NCBI GenBank assembly: GCA_029259935.1
Contig: JAJDEH010000226.1
Coordinates: forward strand, 1 to 42,353
Origin: Planctomycetota bacterium
GTDB taxonomy: Bacteria; Planctomycetota; Planctomycetia; Pirellulales; Pirellulaceae
Length of the DNA stretch: 42,353 bases
Direction of reading: 5' to 3'
Shown here: one piece after another, positions 16,752-25,293 of the stretch
How positions within the stretch are numbered: position 1 is the stretch's first letter
Layout: every line of letters starts with the position of its first letter
Notes under the pieces: generated by a model
Told to the model about the DNA's origin: nothing
Databases searched by the model: none
The model's input: the letters and a program-made list of their open reading frames with translations, nothing else
Translations under genes and position numbers: made by a program

Positions 16752-18305
16752 ATGGGAAATCGAACAACCACATGTGATCACGAGCGGTTGCGGCTGCTGC
16801 TGTCCGGCGAGTTGCCGCTCGAAATGGAGTCCGACGCGACGGATCATGTCGCCCACTGTCAAACGTGCCGACGGGAACTCGAAAATCTGGCCGGCGAACG
16901 GGACTGGTGGAATGAAGTCGAGACCAGCCTGCGAAAGAACTCGGATCTTCTTCAACAAGCGGATCGCTCGCCGCATGCCGGCGGTTCGCCCGCAGCGTCG
17001 TCGCCGCCCGCAGCCCATCCAAGAGAGGCTGGCGACGAGCGCTCGTTTGCCGCCGACTTTGCCGTCGACTTTCTGGAACCTGGCGATCAACCGGACGTGC
17101 TTGGTCGCTTGGACGAAATCGAAATTCTGGAGGTCATTGGCATCGGCGGCATGGGCATCGTGTTGAAAGGCTATCAGCGAGACCTGGGCCGATTCGTGGC
17201 CGTAAAAGTGATGGCTCCGCACTTGGCCAGCAGCGGCCCTTCGCGCAAGCGGTTCGCGCGCGAAGCTCGCGCGGCGGCGGCGATCGTTCATCCGCATGTG
17301 ATGGCCATTCATTCGGTCAATGCAAGCGGACGCCTGCCGTATCTCGTGATGCCCTTTGTGGATTGCGAATCGCTGCAGCAGCGGATCGACCGCAACGGGC
17401 CGTTGAAAATTGAAGAAGTGCTGCGGATCGGCCATCAAATCGCGCTCGGCCTGTCGGCGGCTCATGCCCAGGGACTTGTGCATCGCGACGTCAAGCCGGC
17501 CAATATTCTGTTGGAAAAAGGCGTCGATCGCGTGATGCTCACCGATTTCGGGTTGGCCCGGGCCGCGGACGATGCCAGCCTGACGCGCACTGGCGTCATC
17601 GCCGGCACGCCGCAATACATGTCGCCCGAACAAGCACGCGGAGACGCCATCGACGCCCGCAGCGATTTGTTCAGCCTAGGCAGCGTGATGTACGCGATGT
17701 GTACGGGCCGGCCGCCGTTTCGCGCGGAAACAAGTTACGGCATTTTGCGGCGCATCACCGACGACGAGCCCCGCGCCATTCGAGAAACCAGTCCGGAACT
17801 GCCGAGTTGGCTAACCACGCTGGTCACTCGCTTGCACGCGAAGGCCCCCGAATATCGATTCGACTCGGCGGGACAAGTCGCGTTGTTATTTGAGCAATGC
17901 CTGGCCCACGTACAAACACCCGATTCGCCGCTGCCGCCCGAGTTGCAAGAACACCGTGTGGCCTTTCGATTATCAGGAAGAATACTGACCATCGTCGCCT
18001 CCGCACTTGGGGTCGCCGCCATTGCCATCGCCGCAAGCCTGATTTGGATGAACCGAGAAGGCAAGCCTGAGGCATCCGCGGATCACGAGAAGCAGGCCGT
18101 TAAGCCCGTTCAACCGGTTGAGCCGCCCATGGGCGACCCGGCGACGGATTGGGATGCGACGGCAATCCAAATCGAAAGACTATCCGAAGACCTCGACTCC
18201 CTGCAATCTCAAGCCGACCGTCGTTGGGACGATCCGGCATCCACGACGGATCCAAGCTCTCTATCGAATCCAAACATCCATTCCAACAAGGAAGCTCTGC
18301 CGTGA
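16752..18305 (+). CDS. Transmembrane Ser/Thr protein kinase with anti-sigma-type zinc motif
   Basis: A 517-residue protein with three parts. Residues 1-50 hold an H-x3-C-x2-C motif (His32, Cys36, Cys39), like the zinc-binding anti-sigma domain found in ECF regulators. A Hanks-type kinase domain (about 120-385) has a Gly-rich loop GIGGMGIV, AVKV lysine, HRDVKPAN catalytic loop, DFGLA and GTPQYMSPEQ, so it should be active. A membrane helix (about 411-432) is followed by a short Pro/Glu/Asp-rich tail of about 85 residues on the outside. No PASTA or other sensor domain is present. It starts directly at the sigma gene's stop and overlaps the next gene by 4 nt, so the three act together. The zinc motif suggests direct binding of the sigma factor, with phosphorylation as a release step. 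That step is inferred. Confidence 0.93.
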   Translation: MGNRTTTCDHERLRLLLSGELPLEMESDATDHVAHCQTCRRELENLAGERDWWNEVETSLRKNSDLLQQADRSPHAGGSPAASSPPAAHPREAGDERSFAADFAVDFLEPGDQPDVLGRLDEIEILEVIGIGGMGIVLKGYQRDLGRFVAVKVMAPHLASSGPSRKRFAREARAAAAIVHPHVMAIHSVNASGRLPYLVMPFVDCESLQQRIDRNGPLKIEEVLRIGHQIALGLSAAHAQGLVHRDVKPANILLEKGVDRVMLTDFGLARAADDASLTRTGVIAGTPQYMSPEQARGDAIDARSDLFSLGSVMYAMCTGRPPFRAETSYGILRRITDDEPRAIRETSPELPSWLTTLVTRLHAKAPEYRFDSAGQVALLFEQCLAHVQTPDSPLPPELQEHRVAFRLSGRILTIVASALGVAAIAIAASLIWMNREGKPEASADHEKQAVKPVQPVEPPMGDPATDWDATAIQIERLSEDLDSLQSQADRRWDDPASTTDPSSLSNPNIHSNKEALP

Positions 18306-21175
18306 AAAATTTCATCGTTGCCAACGCACTGCTGATCCTTTGCTTGCCTGCCGCGTGCCGGGCGCAACAAGAGTATCCCATTCAAGTGAAGATTTTCGCG
18401 TTGCGAAACCTGGTGGCGAAGGATGCCGAGCGCGTCGTCAAACCGTTCGTTGATCTGGGAGCCCATGGTGTGATATTGGCCGATGAACGGACTAATTCGC
18501 TGATCGTCCGCGGAATTCCGCCACACTTGGCGGAAATCGAAGCCTTGCTGCTGAAGCTTGATCAACCGGTTAAAGATCCGGTCGCCGGCCGCAGTGTTCC
18601 AGGCTCAATGTCAACACCGTCCACTCCGCGGATGGACCTCGCATCACTGGCCGATCGTCAAGCGAAGTATTCAACCGCGAACCAACAGTCTGTGGCGATG
18701 GCCCGCCGCGCCCGCCAATTGCAGGCCAAGCCGAATCTAGATCCGGCCGAGCGAGACCGGTTGTCGTCCCTGGTGGCGGCGCTTCAAACGGCGGTGCGCG
18801 ACGCGTTCGCCGCGCGTCAACAGCTCCAGCGAGGCGAGTTGGCGGCGCTGCGACAAAGGATGCGGCACATCGAGACATCGATCCATGCTCGCGATCGACT
18901 GCAACATGAAATCATCCAACGACGCGTGCAAGAATTGCTGAATCCGAATCTACGTTGGGACGAAAGTGCAGAGCCGACGCAAGCCGGCAACAACAAACCC
19001 GGTGCCGGACGGATCTCGCAGGTCGATCAGCCAGGCAACATAGCTTCGCAACGGAAGGAAGAGAGCGACCGCGACCAGCAGAAGTCAGCAAATCTATTGC
19101 AGCCTGCCCTAATTCGACAACGGATCTCCGAGAAGCCAAAGGAAATGGCCAAGGAGTGGCAGCGTCAGTATGAACGACAAGCCAAAGTTTTCGCCTGGCC
19201 CCAGGAACTCATGACCGGACCGTTCAGCGCGGCCGTCGAGAAGTTGACGCCGATCGAGGAATTCACCGGCGACTTGATGGTGGATTATCGCGAAGCGTAC
19301 TTAACCTATTTGCGCCAGCAGGTTCCCAACATGGCGCGGATCATCCGTGCCAAATGGACGGGAGGTGGCGAAAAACTCGCGTCCAGCGACGGGTCACCCG
19401 CCTTCATCATGGATTGGAATCAGGACAATCAAAAACTCATCGCGCGGCGACTAACGAAATTTTCAGCGGAAATTCCCACAACCAAGGAAATGCTCTACGC
19501 CAATGAAGACCTGGGCGTTATTACATCGCTTTTAAGAATCATCAAAGTCACCAACGAGAAAGGCGATGACAAGAAGACGACAAACATCAAGCAGCTCCAT
19601 CATCTGTTGATCGGACCCGACGCCATTGCGGCCTCCCGAGTCGACTCGGCCAACAACAACAGCGCCGGTGAGCGAAACCGGGGCCAGAATGTCCCCGCCG
19701 AAGGCAGGTACGTCGACAAACACGATCGACCACTCCCGGCCGCCGCACTCAAAAATCAACGTATCTCGAAGCGGCTGCCGGTGCGGATCGGGCTTGCGAT
19801 CACCCCGTCCAGCTTGCCCGATCTCCTCGCCAACTGCAGCAAGGCGGCATTACCCATGGAAATCAAAAGAGTGCAAATTAATGCTCCTCCTTTCGACAAG
19901 GACGGCGACAGAAAGTCCGGTGAGGATGCGAGTGGCGACGCGGCCGCGATTGCCGAGGAGGCCAACACTAGTGAGGAGCCGTCCTATCTTTCCGTTGTAA
20001 TCCACGGCGTGATCCACATCTATTATCCGGTTGAGTCCGTGGCGTTGGACGCCCAAGATGTCAGCCAAGGCACCGGCCCCAGCGTGGTCACTTCGCATTC
20101 GAGTGATCGAATTCAAATCCACATTTCGGAACCTGAAGGCGCGAAACTGTCATGGCCTTCACTTACACCGACACGATCTCCCTTGATCATACCGGGACGG
20201 TTTCATGTCAGTCCGTCTGTTAAGAGAGAAAGTTTTGTACTCGCCGATGTTCCAGGACGCGAGGGGCTGAGCTTGTACGGTTCCGTTGAATTTTCCAAGC
20301 CCAACAGCCGTGCCAGCACCTATCTTGCTCATAACGCGATTCCCATCGTCATTACCGAGGACGACATTGTTCACGCAGTCCTTGGCACCTTGGTCACCAA
20401 GGTTGTGTACCTGCCGGATGCGAAGTTCGCCGAGCGAGCGGTGGCCGGCATCGAGACCATGGTCACGACGCGCCTCGACCCTGGCGTTGATGCCGTGGTA
20501 GAAGCGGATCGCCGTGGCCAGATACTCTGCATCCTGCGGCTTGGCAATCGCGAGCCGGACAAAGCAAAACCAAAAGCAGACGAAACGCGCGCCGATTCCG
20601 CGGCAATCCCCTTCGCTGGCGATGAAGAATACAGTACGGCAATCAAACAGATTCGAGCGATGATCCAAAAATCGCTCAAAGGCACGACCAAGGATGGGAA
20701 CAGACTCGAAGCGACCCGGGAGTGGATTGGCGATGTCCAAGAATCACTACGACACGAAATTGCACTCGAGGAGCGCAAGATTCAGCAAGCGGATCCTAGC
20801 GACGTCAAGTTGCAGAACGAAAATCGCAACAAGGTTCTCAAGTTGAAGATGTTGCATTCACTGTTCTTTGAAGAGACGGCCGCGTTGTATCCGAAGGGAT
20901 CGGAAAGTTGGACCGCCGCGCTGCGCGACGCCGCCAACGCTCATAACGCGGTCTATCTAAGGCATCGACCGGCATTGGCAGGCGTGGCGGCACGATTCCA
21001 TCAGGCGCGTTGTCTCCAATTGGCTGGCGATGAAGACAAGGCCAAGGAGATCTTCAACGAACTGCTGACTCTACGCAACGACTCAGACGTGTTTAAAAGG
21101 ATCAAGACCGACTCGCGGAATCGGCTGGAAGAAGCCAGTGCGGATCGCGGGGACGAATCAAAGAACGATCCCTAA
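18302..21175 (+). CDS. Large exported protein with secretin-N-like domain, third gene of the sigma/kinase operon
   Basis: This gene encodes 957 residues. Translation is assigned to the GTG at 18302, which overlaps the kinase stop (GTGA) and gives a clean signal peptide (MKNFIVANALLILCLPAACR, then AQQ). Residues ~30-90 (FALRNLVAKDAERVVKPFVD; TNSLIVRGIPPHLAEIEALL; KLDQP) match the small alpha/beta domain repeated in type II/III secretin N-terminal regions, yet no secretin pore domain follows. Next come a Gln/Arg/Ala-rich helical, probably coiled-coil, stretch (about 110-260), a long region of unknown fold, and a TPR-like C-terminus (FHQARCLQLAGDEDKAKEIF). Related planctomycete proteins occur beside sigma/kinase pairs. 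A structural or sensing role at the envelope is inferred. Its stop overlaps the stop of the convergent next gene. Confidence 0.82.
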   Translation: MKNFIVANALLILCLPAACRAQQEYPIQVKIFALRNLVAKDAERVVKPFVDLGAHGVILADERTNSLIVRGIPPHLAEIEALLLKLDQPVKDPVAGRSVPGSMSTPSTPRMDLASLADRQAKYSTANQQSVAMARRARQLQAKPNLDPAERDRLSSLVAALQTAVRDAFAARQQLQRGELAALRQRMRHIETSIHARDRLQHEIIQRRVQELLNPNLRWDESAEPTQAGNNKPGAGRISQVDQPGNIASQRKEESDRDQQKSANLLQPALIRQRISEKPKEMAKEWQRQYERQAKVFAWPQELMTGPFSAAVEKLTPIEEFTGDLMVDYREAYLTYLRQQVPNMARIIRAKWTGGGEKLASSDGSPAFIMDWNQDNQKLIARRLTKFSAEIPTTKEMLYANEDLGVITSLLRIIKVTNEKGDDKKTTNIKQLHHLLIGPDAIAASRVDSANNNSAGERNRGQNVPAEGRYVDKHDRPLPAAALKNQRISKRLPVRIGLAITPSSLPDLLANCSKAALPMEIKRVQINAPPFDKDGDRKSGEDASGDAAAIAEEANTSEEPSYLSVVIHGVIHIYYPVESVALDAQDVSQGTGPSVVTSHSSDRIQIHISEPEGAKLSWPSLTPTRSPLIIPGRFHVSPSVKRESFVLADVPGREGLSLYGSVEFSKPNSRASTYLAHNAIPIVITEDDIVHAVLGTLVTKVVYLPDAKFAERAVAGIETMVTTRLDPGVDAVVEADRRGQILCILRLGNREPDKAKPKADETRADSAAIPFAGDEEYSTAIKQIRAMIQKSLKGTTKDGNRLEATREWIGDVQESLRHEIALEERKIQQADPSDVKLQNENRNKVLKLKMLHSLFFEETAALYPKGSESWTAALRDAANAHNAVYLRHRPALAGVAARFHQARCLQLAGDEDKAKEIFNELLTLRNDSDVFKRIKTDSRNRLEEASADRGDESKNDP

Positions 21176-22092
21176 CGAACCAATGGCCAGCCACCAACGC
21201 CCGATGGTGGGTGTATCCGCGCGACTCCGCCGCCAAAGCGATGAGAAGAGTTCGGCAACCGTGCGAGGAAGTCATCCAAGGTTCGGTGATAGTCTTCGCC
21301 GGGAGGATCTTGATGGTCGGCACCGGGGATGCTCACAAATCGCTTGGGCTGATTGGCCCGCTCAAAAAGTTGCTTGGCATGGTCGATCGAAATCAGCCGA
21401 TCCAGCTCACCGTGGCAAATCAGCAGCGGCCCATGATAGTTGCCGATTCTGCCCAACGAATCGAACTGGCAGGCCATGAGATGTTTACAAGGGAGCCCCC
21501 AAGCATGTTGGCTGACAACGTCTGGCAGCGTGGTGAACGCACTTTCCAAAATCAGTCCTCGCGCTCCTTCGGTTGCAGCGAGTTCGACCATCACGGCCGC
21601 GCCCAGCGATCGACCCATCAACACGATGTCTTGAGGCGGTAGATTCGTTCGGGCCGCGAGCCACTTCCGCGCCGCGCGGGCATCTTGATATAACCCCTCT
21701 TCGCTTGGCTTGCCTTCACTGCGCCCATAGCCGCGATAATCAAAAACCATCACCGCCGCATGATGGCGATCACAGAACGATTTCAGATGAGGGGTCAGCG
21801 TCGTTACATTTCCCTCGATGCCATGCGCAAACAGGATGACCGTTCGGGAATGTTCGCAAGGCACGAACCAGCCATGCAAACGCGTCCCGTCTTCCGCCTG
21901 AAACCAGGCATCTTCGTAAGCCAATTCGGCTGGCTGCCAGTCACCCTCCGGAAAACGAGCGGGCCGATAAATGCAGGCTCGCTGCAATCCGGCGCATCCT
22001 TGGCAACAGGCGACGACCACAACAGCGATCGAAATGATGACGCTGGGAGAATAGACAAACTGTGACGACCGCTGTCGTGCCATTGCATGCAT
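21172..22092 (-). CDS. Membrane-anchored alpha/beta hydrolase
   Basis: A 306-residue protein of the alpha/beta hydrolase superfamily, closest in pattern to the BEM46/ABHD13-like group. An N-terminal hydrophobic helix with several cysteines (IISIAVVVVACCQGCAG) may be a signal anchor or a lipoprotein signal. The hydrolase core shows an oxyanion-type FAHGIEGN, nucleophile elbow GRSLGA (Ser162), acid GELDRLI (Asp231) and the histidine GADHQDP (His260). The triad is complete, so an active serine hydrolase is likely; substrate unknown. A second Met three codons in has better spacing from an AGGA and may be the real start. Its stop codon shares bases with the stop of the convergent operon. Confidence 0.88.
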   Translation of the reverse strand: MHAMARQRSSQFVYSPSVIISIAVVVVACCQGCAGLQRACIYRPARFPEGDWQPAELAYEDAWFQAEDGTRLHGWFVPCEHSRTVILFAHGIEGNVTTLTPHLKSFCDRHHAAVMVFDYRGYGRSEGKPSEEGLYQDARAARKWLAARTNLPPQDIVLMGRSLGAAVMVELAATEGARGLILESAFTTLPDVVSQHAWGLPCKHLMACQFDSLGRIGNYHGPLLICHGELDRLISIDHAKQLFERANQPKRFVSIPGADHQDPPGEDYHRTLDDFLARLPNSSHRFGGGVARIHPPSGVGGWPLVR

Positions 22093-22223
22093 GTCCTATG
22101 AGGTTCCTCACATATCTTATCGGACAGCATTCAGCAATAGCATTGGCGATTGTGAAAGTCGTTGTTCGCTCCGCGAACATAACGAAATCGCCTTGATCGC
22201 GGAGCGATCAACGACTGACCCCA

Positions 22224-23369
22224 CTAGGCCAGTTGATGGACCTCGACGCGATTCAATTCGGCGTTTTGCCTTTTGGCATTAGCCTCGATGGCGAACTGTT
22301 CTTTCTCGTCGCTGACCAGTTGATAGAAGACATCGCGCTGGCGGGGTGTATAACCCAGTTCGCTAATGGCGTCGCGAATCTCTTGCAACGTCAAGAAATT
22401 CACCGTGCCCGCTTCGGCGACGACGTTTTCTTCGATCATCAAACTGCCCATGTCGTTGGCTCCAAACAACAAACCCAACTGGCCGATTTTCAACCCTTGC
22501 GTTACCCAACTCGATTGAATATTCGGCACATTGTCCAAATACAAACGGGCCACCGCCTGCGTTTTCAAATAGGCGAATGAACCGGCCGGCGGCACATCGG
22601 CCATGTCGGTATGATCGGGCTGAAACGTCCAGCAAATGAAAGCCGTAAAGCCGCCCGTCTCATCCTGCAATTGACGAATTCGTTCCAAATGTTCGATTCG
22701 ATCGGCCAAGGTCTCGACGTGGCCGAACATCATGGTCGCTGAACTCTTGCCACCCAATTCGTGCCAGACTCGCATCACGTTCAGCCAGTCGTCGGTCATC
22801 ACTTTGCCGCGAGTGATCTCATGACGAACACGATCCACGAGGATTTCCGCTCCCCCGCCCGGAACGCTTCCCAACCCGGCCGCCTTCAACCGCTCGAGAA
22901 CCGTTCGAATCGGCAGCTTTTCAATTTTGGTGAAATGATGCAACTCCGGCGGACTGAAGCCGTGGATGTTGACCTGTGGAAAGTGGCCCTTAATGTCGCG
23001 CAGCAGTTCTTCATACCAATCCAGTTTGTAGTCGGGATGCAAACCGCCCTGCATCAAAATCTGCTCGCCGCCGAGCGCCACCGTCTCTTCGACTTTCTTC
23101 AGCAGTTCGGCGCGCGGCAAGACCCACCCTTCCGCATCTTTGGGGCCGCGATAGAAGGCGCAGAAGTCGCATACCGCCGTGCAGATGTTTGTATAGTTGA
23201 CGTTCCGGTCGATGTTGTACGTGCGGTAGGGTTCGGGATGCATCCGCCGGCTGACCGCATCCGCCGCGCGGCCCAAAGCCGTCAGGTCGTGTGATTCCAA
23301 CAGGGCGAGCCCCTCGTCGGGCGTTAGTCGCTGGCCGTCGACCGCTTTTTCAAGAAGCTTGGCAATCAT
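22224..23369 (-). CDS. mqnC: Dehypoxanthine futalosine cyclase MqnC
   Basis: A 381-residue radical-SAM enzyme that cyclises dehypoxanthine futalosine in the futalosine route to menaquinone. The C-x3-C-x2-C cluster motif is NICTAVCDFC (Cys63, Cys67, Cys70). Other family signatures are QILMQGGLHPDYKLDWYEEL, IHGFSPPEL, GLGSVPGGGAEIL and MMFGHVET. I use the ATG at 23369, since an upstream open extension of 57 codons overlaps mqnA and has no family resemblance. With this start, mqnC overlaps the end of mqnA by 20 nt, giving translational coupling. No mqnB, mqnD or mqnE is in the window. Confidence 0.95.
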   Translation of the reverse strand: MIAKLLEKAVDGQRLTPDEGLALLESHDLTALGRAADAVSRRMHPEPYRTYNIDRNVNYTNICTAVCDFCAFYRGPKDAEGWVLPRAELLKKVEETVALGGEQILMQGGLHPDYKLDWYEELLRDIKGHFPQVNIHGFSPPELHHFTKIEKLPIRTVLERLKAAGLGSVPGGGAEILVDRVRHEITRGKVMTDDWLNVMRVWHELGGKSSATMMFGHVETLADRIEHLERIRQLQDETGGFTAFICWTFQPDHTDMADVPPAGSFAYLKTQAVARLYLDNVPNIQSSWVTQGLKIGQLGLLFGANDMGSLMIEENVVAEAGTVNFLTLQEIRDAISELGYTPRQRDVFYQLVSDEKEQFAIEANAKRQNAELNRVEVHQLA

Positions 23370-24177
23370 CAAAACACAAATCCAAACCCTCGGGCGCCAA
23401 TCCAACGCTCGCCGCGTGTCGGTAGAACAACTCCAACCCACGACGTTCACGGGCACCCAAGTAAAAGTACAAGTTATCGCGCAGATACGACAGACACTCG
23501 TCGTTCGACAGTCCCAGCGGCGCGGCCTCGGCCCGAGCAATCCGCTCCATGTTTTTCAGCCCTTCGTCTCGCGCCAAGCTAAGTGCATGGTCGACATCGC
23601 GCAGATCGGTGCCGGCACGAGCCACCCACATGGCGAACACGAATGGCAACTCCGCCCACCGACACCACTCTTCGCCCAAGTCCCACTGCTCGACGAATTC
23701 ATCCTCGGGCGGATGAATCGCCCGGTCGCCAATCACCAACATGGCATCCGCCTGGCACTGCGTCACCTCGTCGCCAATGGCGAAGTTCTCCAGACGCGGC
23801 GTCAACCCAAATCGCTCAAGTAAGAGAATCCGAGCCAAAGCCACGCTCGTTCGCGATCCTTCGTCCAAGGCGAGCGTGGTAATCTCACGCATCGGCACGC
23901 GGCTGAGCAGCTTGACGCTTAGCACCGGACCGCGGCAGCCAATGCAAGCATCCGAGACAATCGTATAGCTGGGATCCTGAAAGAATTCGATCGAAGGGAT
24001 CAAGGCAACATCCAGCTCGCCGCGCGACAGATCGTCCGCCAAACGGCTAGGCAGATCGAAGACCAAATCCGCCTCCGGAGCAAATCGCTCCAGATCACAA
24101 ACGAGGGGTTTTGTATTCAAGTACGATACGGCCCCAATCCGTATTCGTCCGCCGCCGCAGGATGTGTTGTCGACCAT
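23350..24177 (-). CDS. mqnA: Chorismate dehydratase MqnA
   Basis: A 275-residue periplasmic-binding-protein-like enzyme that dehydrates chorismate to 3-enolpyruvylbenzoate, the first futalosine-pathway step. Signatures include IRIGAVSYLNTKPLV near the N-terminus, LARGELDVALIPS-type text (SRGELDVALIPSIEFFQD), TLALDEGSRTSVAL, and AELPFVFAMWVAR. The ATG at 24177 (MVDNTSC) is preferred over the open extension upstream because the domain starts right after it and a weak GGA lies ahead. It is the first gene of the mqnA-mqnC pair. No membrane segment or signal is seen, so it is cytoplasmic. Confidence 0.93.
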   Translation of the reverse strand: MVDNTSCGGGRIRIGAVSYLNTKPLVCDLERFAPEADLVFDLPSRLADDLSRGELDVALIPSIEFFQDPSYTIVSDACIGCRGPVLSVKLLSRVPMREITTLALDEGSRTSVALARILLLERFGLTPRLENFAIGDEVTQCQADAMLVIGDRAIHPPEDEFVEQWDLGEEWCRWAELPFVFAMWVARAGTDLRDVDHALSLARDEGLKNMERIARAEAAPLGLSNDECLSYLRDNLYFYLGARERRGLELFYRHAASVGLAPEGLDLCFDDCQAS

Positions 24178-24543
24178 CTTATTTTCCACAAGTCTAAACT
24201 CACAAACGTTTTGCGGCAGTACGCGAGGGATTATAGTCGCTGGCCCTGCTGGCCGCAAAGAGGGGCAGTGTTCCCCTGGTTGCTAACCGCAATCCCGCGA
24301 ATTCCATAACTCGGCGTTCGACAGAAATGGGTGCCTGGGGAATTTACAGCAACTCTAGCGAACAGGGGATTTTTGACGATTATTCCGGTTTTAACTGTCA
24401 TTCCGAAAGTTGTGATTAATTGGGTTCTGCCGGATCGATAAACCTCACCAGCAAAGGCATCGATTGTGCCCTCATGCAATTACCCAGCCGAGCGGACGCC
24501 CGCAAGCATCCGTATTTGCAGCCAGACCTTGGAGAGAGCAGAA
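24178..24543. other. Divergent intergenic region
   Basis: It separates mqnA from the Cys-rich exported protein gene. TTGACG occurs at 24373-24378, reading towards the latter, but no good -10 follows at 16-18 nt. A short inverted pair AGGGG/CCCCT lies near 24261-24278. No gene is supported. Confidence 0.4.
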
Positions 24544-25221
24544 ATGAGACTTCAGAAGTTGATTGTTCCTGTATTGCTGTTGACCTTGGCAGTGAGTTCG
24601 ATGGCCTCCGCACAGGGTCGGGGCGGTATCAAAATCCTGTTCAAGAATGGCCTCTTCAAAGGGCCATCGTCCAAGTCCCGGAGCCACGGCTGCGACAGTT
24701 GCGGCTGTGATACGGGGTGCGAATGCGACGCGCCACCCGTTAACGTACCGCCCGTCAATTGTGGAATTGAACCTCGCTACGATGCGCCTCCAGTACGCTC
24801 TTGCCGTACCGGTTGTTGCGACCGGACCACCAACACGGTTACCTGCAAAAAGGTTAGCTGCGCGGTTTGCCGAGAGAACATCTGTCTGCCGAACCTGTTG
24901 CCGGGTCTCGCCAGTCGCATCGGCAACAGTTGCAAGAGCTTCGCCCGCAAGTGCCCGCGGAAGATCTGCGTGCCCGTCTTTCATATCAGAAACATTTCCT
25001 GTTCAAAGAATCATGTAACACCGTGCCGCTCCAAGTGTTGCTCGAAAGGCAATTGCGACTCGTATTGGGAAGGCGAAGAACCGGTTCTCGAGAGAAGTCT
25101 TCGATTCGACGACTCGGACAGCCATATCTATGACACGGAAAGCCCCTTCAAAGACGATGTGGACGTTCCGCCGCTGCCACCGACGGCTCGAAGGAATCCA
25201 CGCATGCGGCTACGTAGTTAG
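24544..25221 (+). CDS. Cysteine-rich exported protein, hypothetical
   Basis: This gene encodes 225 residues from the ATG at 24544, with GGAGAG 7 nt upstream. The signal peptide is MRLQKLIVPVLLLTLAVSSM then ASA. The mature protein carries 21 cysteines in clusters: GCDSCGCDTGCEC near residue 43, SCRTGCC, CKKVSCAVCRENIC, CPRKIC, and CRSKCCSKGNC. Acidic and proline-rich sequence follows (DDVDVPPLPPTA). Multiple disulphides or metal binding are expected outside the cytoplasm. Cys-rich structural proteins are reported for planctomycete envelopes, so a cell-surface role is plausible but unproven. No catalytic domain is visible. A terminator follows 49 nt after the stop. Confidence 0.8.
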   Translation: MRLQKLIVPVLLLTLAVSSMASAQGRGGIKILFKNGLFKGPSSKSRSHGCDSCGCDTGCECDAPPVNVPPVNCGIEPRYDAPPVRSCRTGCCDRTTNTVTCKKVSCAVCRENICLPNLLPGLASRIGNSCKSFARKCPRKICVPVFHIRNISCSKNHVTPCRSKCCSKGNCDSYWEGEEPVLERSLRFDDSDSHIYDTESPFKDDVDVPPLPPTARRNPRMRLRS

Positions 25222-25270
25222 CCAGGGTGCATAGAAGCGTCCTGATCTAGATAGGAATCGTATTCCGAAG

Positions 25271-25292
25271 AGGCCGGCTTGTCCGGCCTTTT
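25271..25292 (+). terminator. Rho-independent terminator of the Cys-rich protein gene
   Basis: A 7-bp GC stem (AGGCCGG at 25271-25277 with CCGGCCT at 25283-25289) has a 5-nt loop and is followed by TTT. It also lies just beyond the stop of the convergent PLP-enzyme gene, but that side has no T-run. Confidence 0.8.
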
Positions 25293-25293
25293 G

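Noticed and set aside
23370..23540. 57-codon N-terminal extension of MqnC
   Set aside because: It lies inside the mqnA coding sequence in another frame and does not resemble the family; MqnC proteins start close to MIAKLLEKA.
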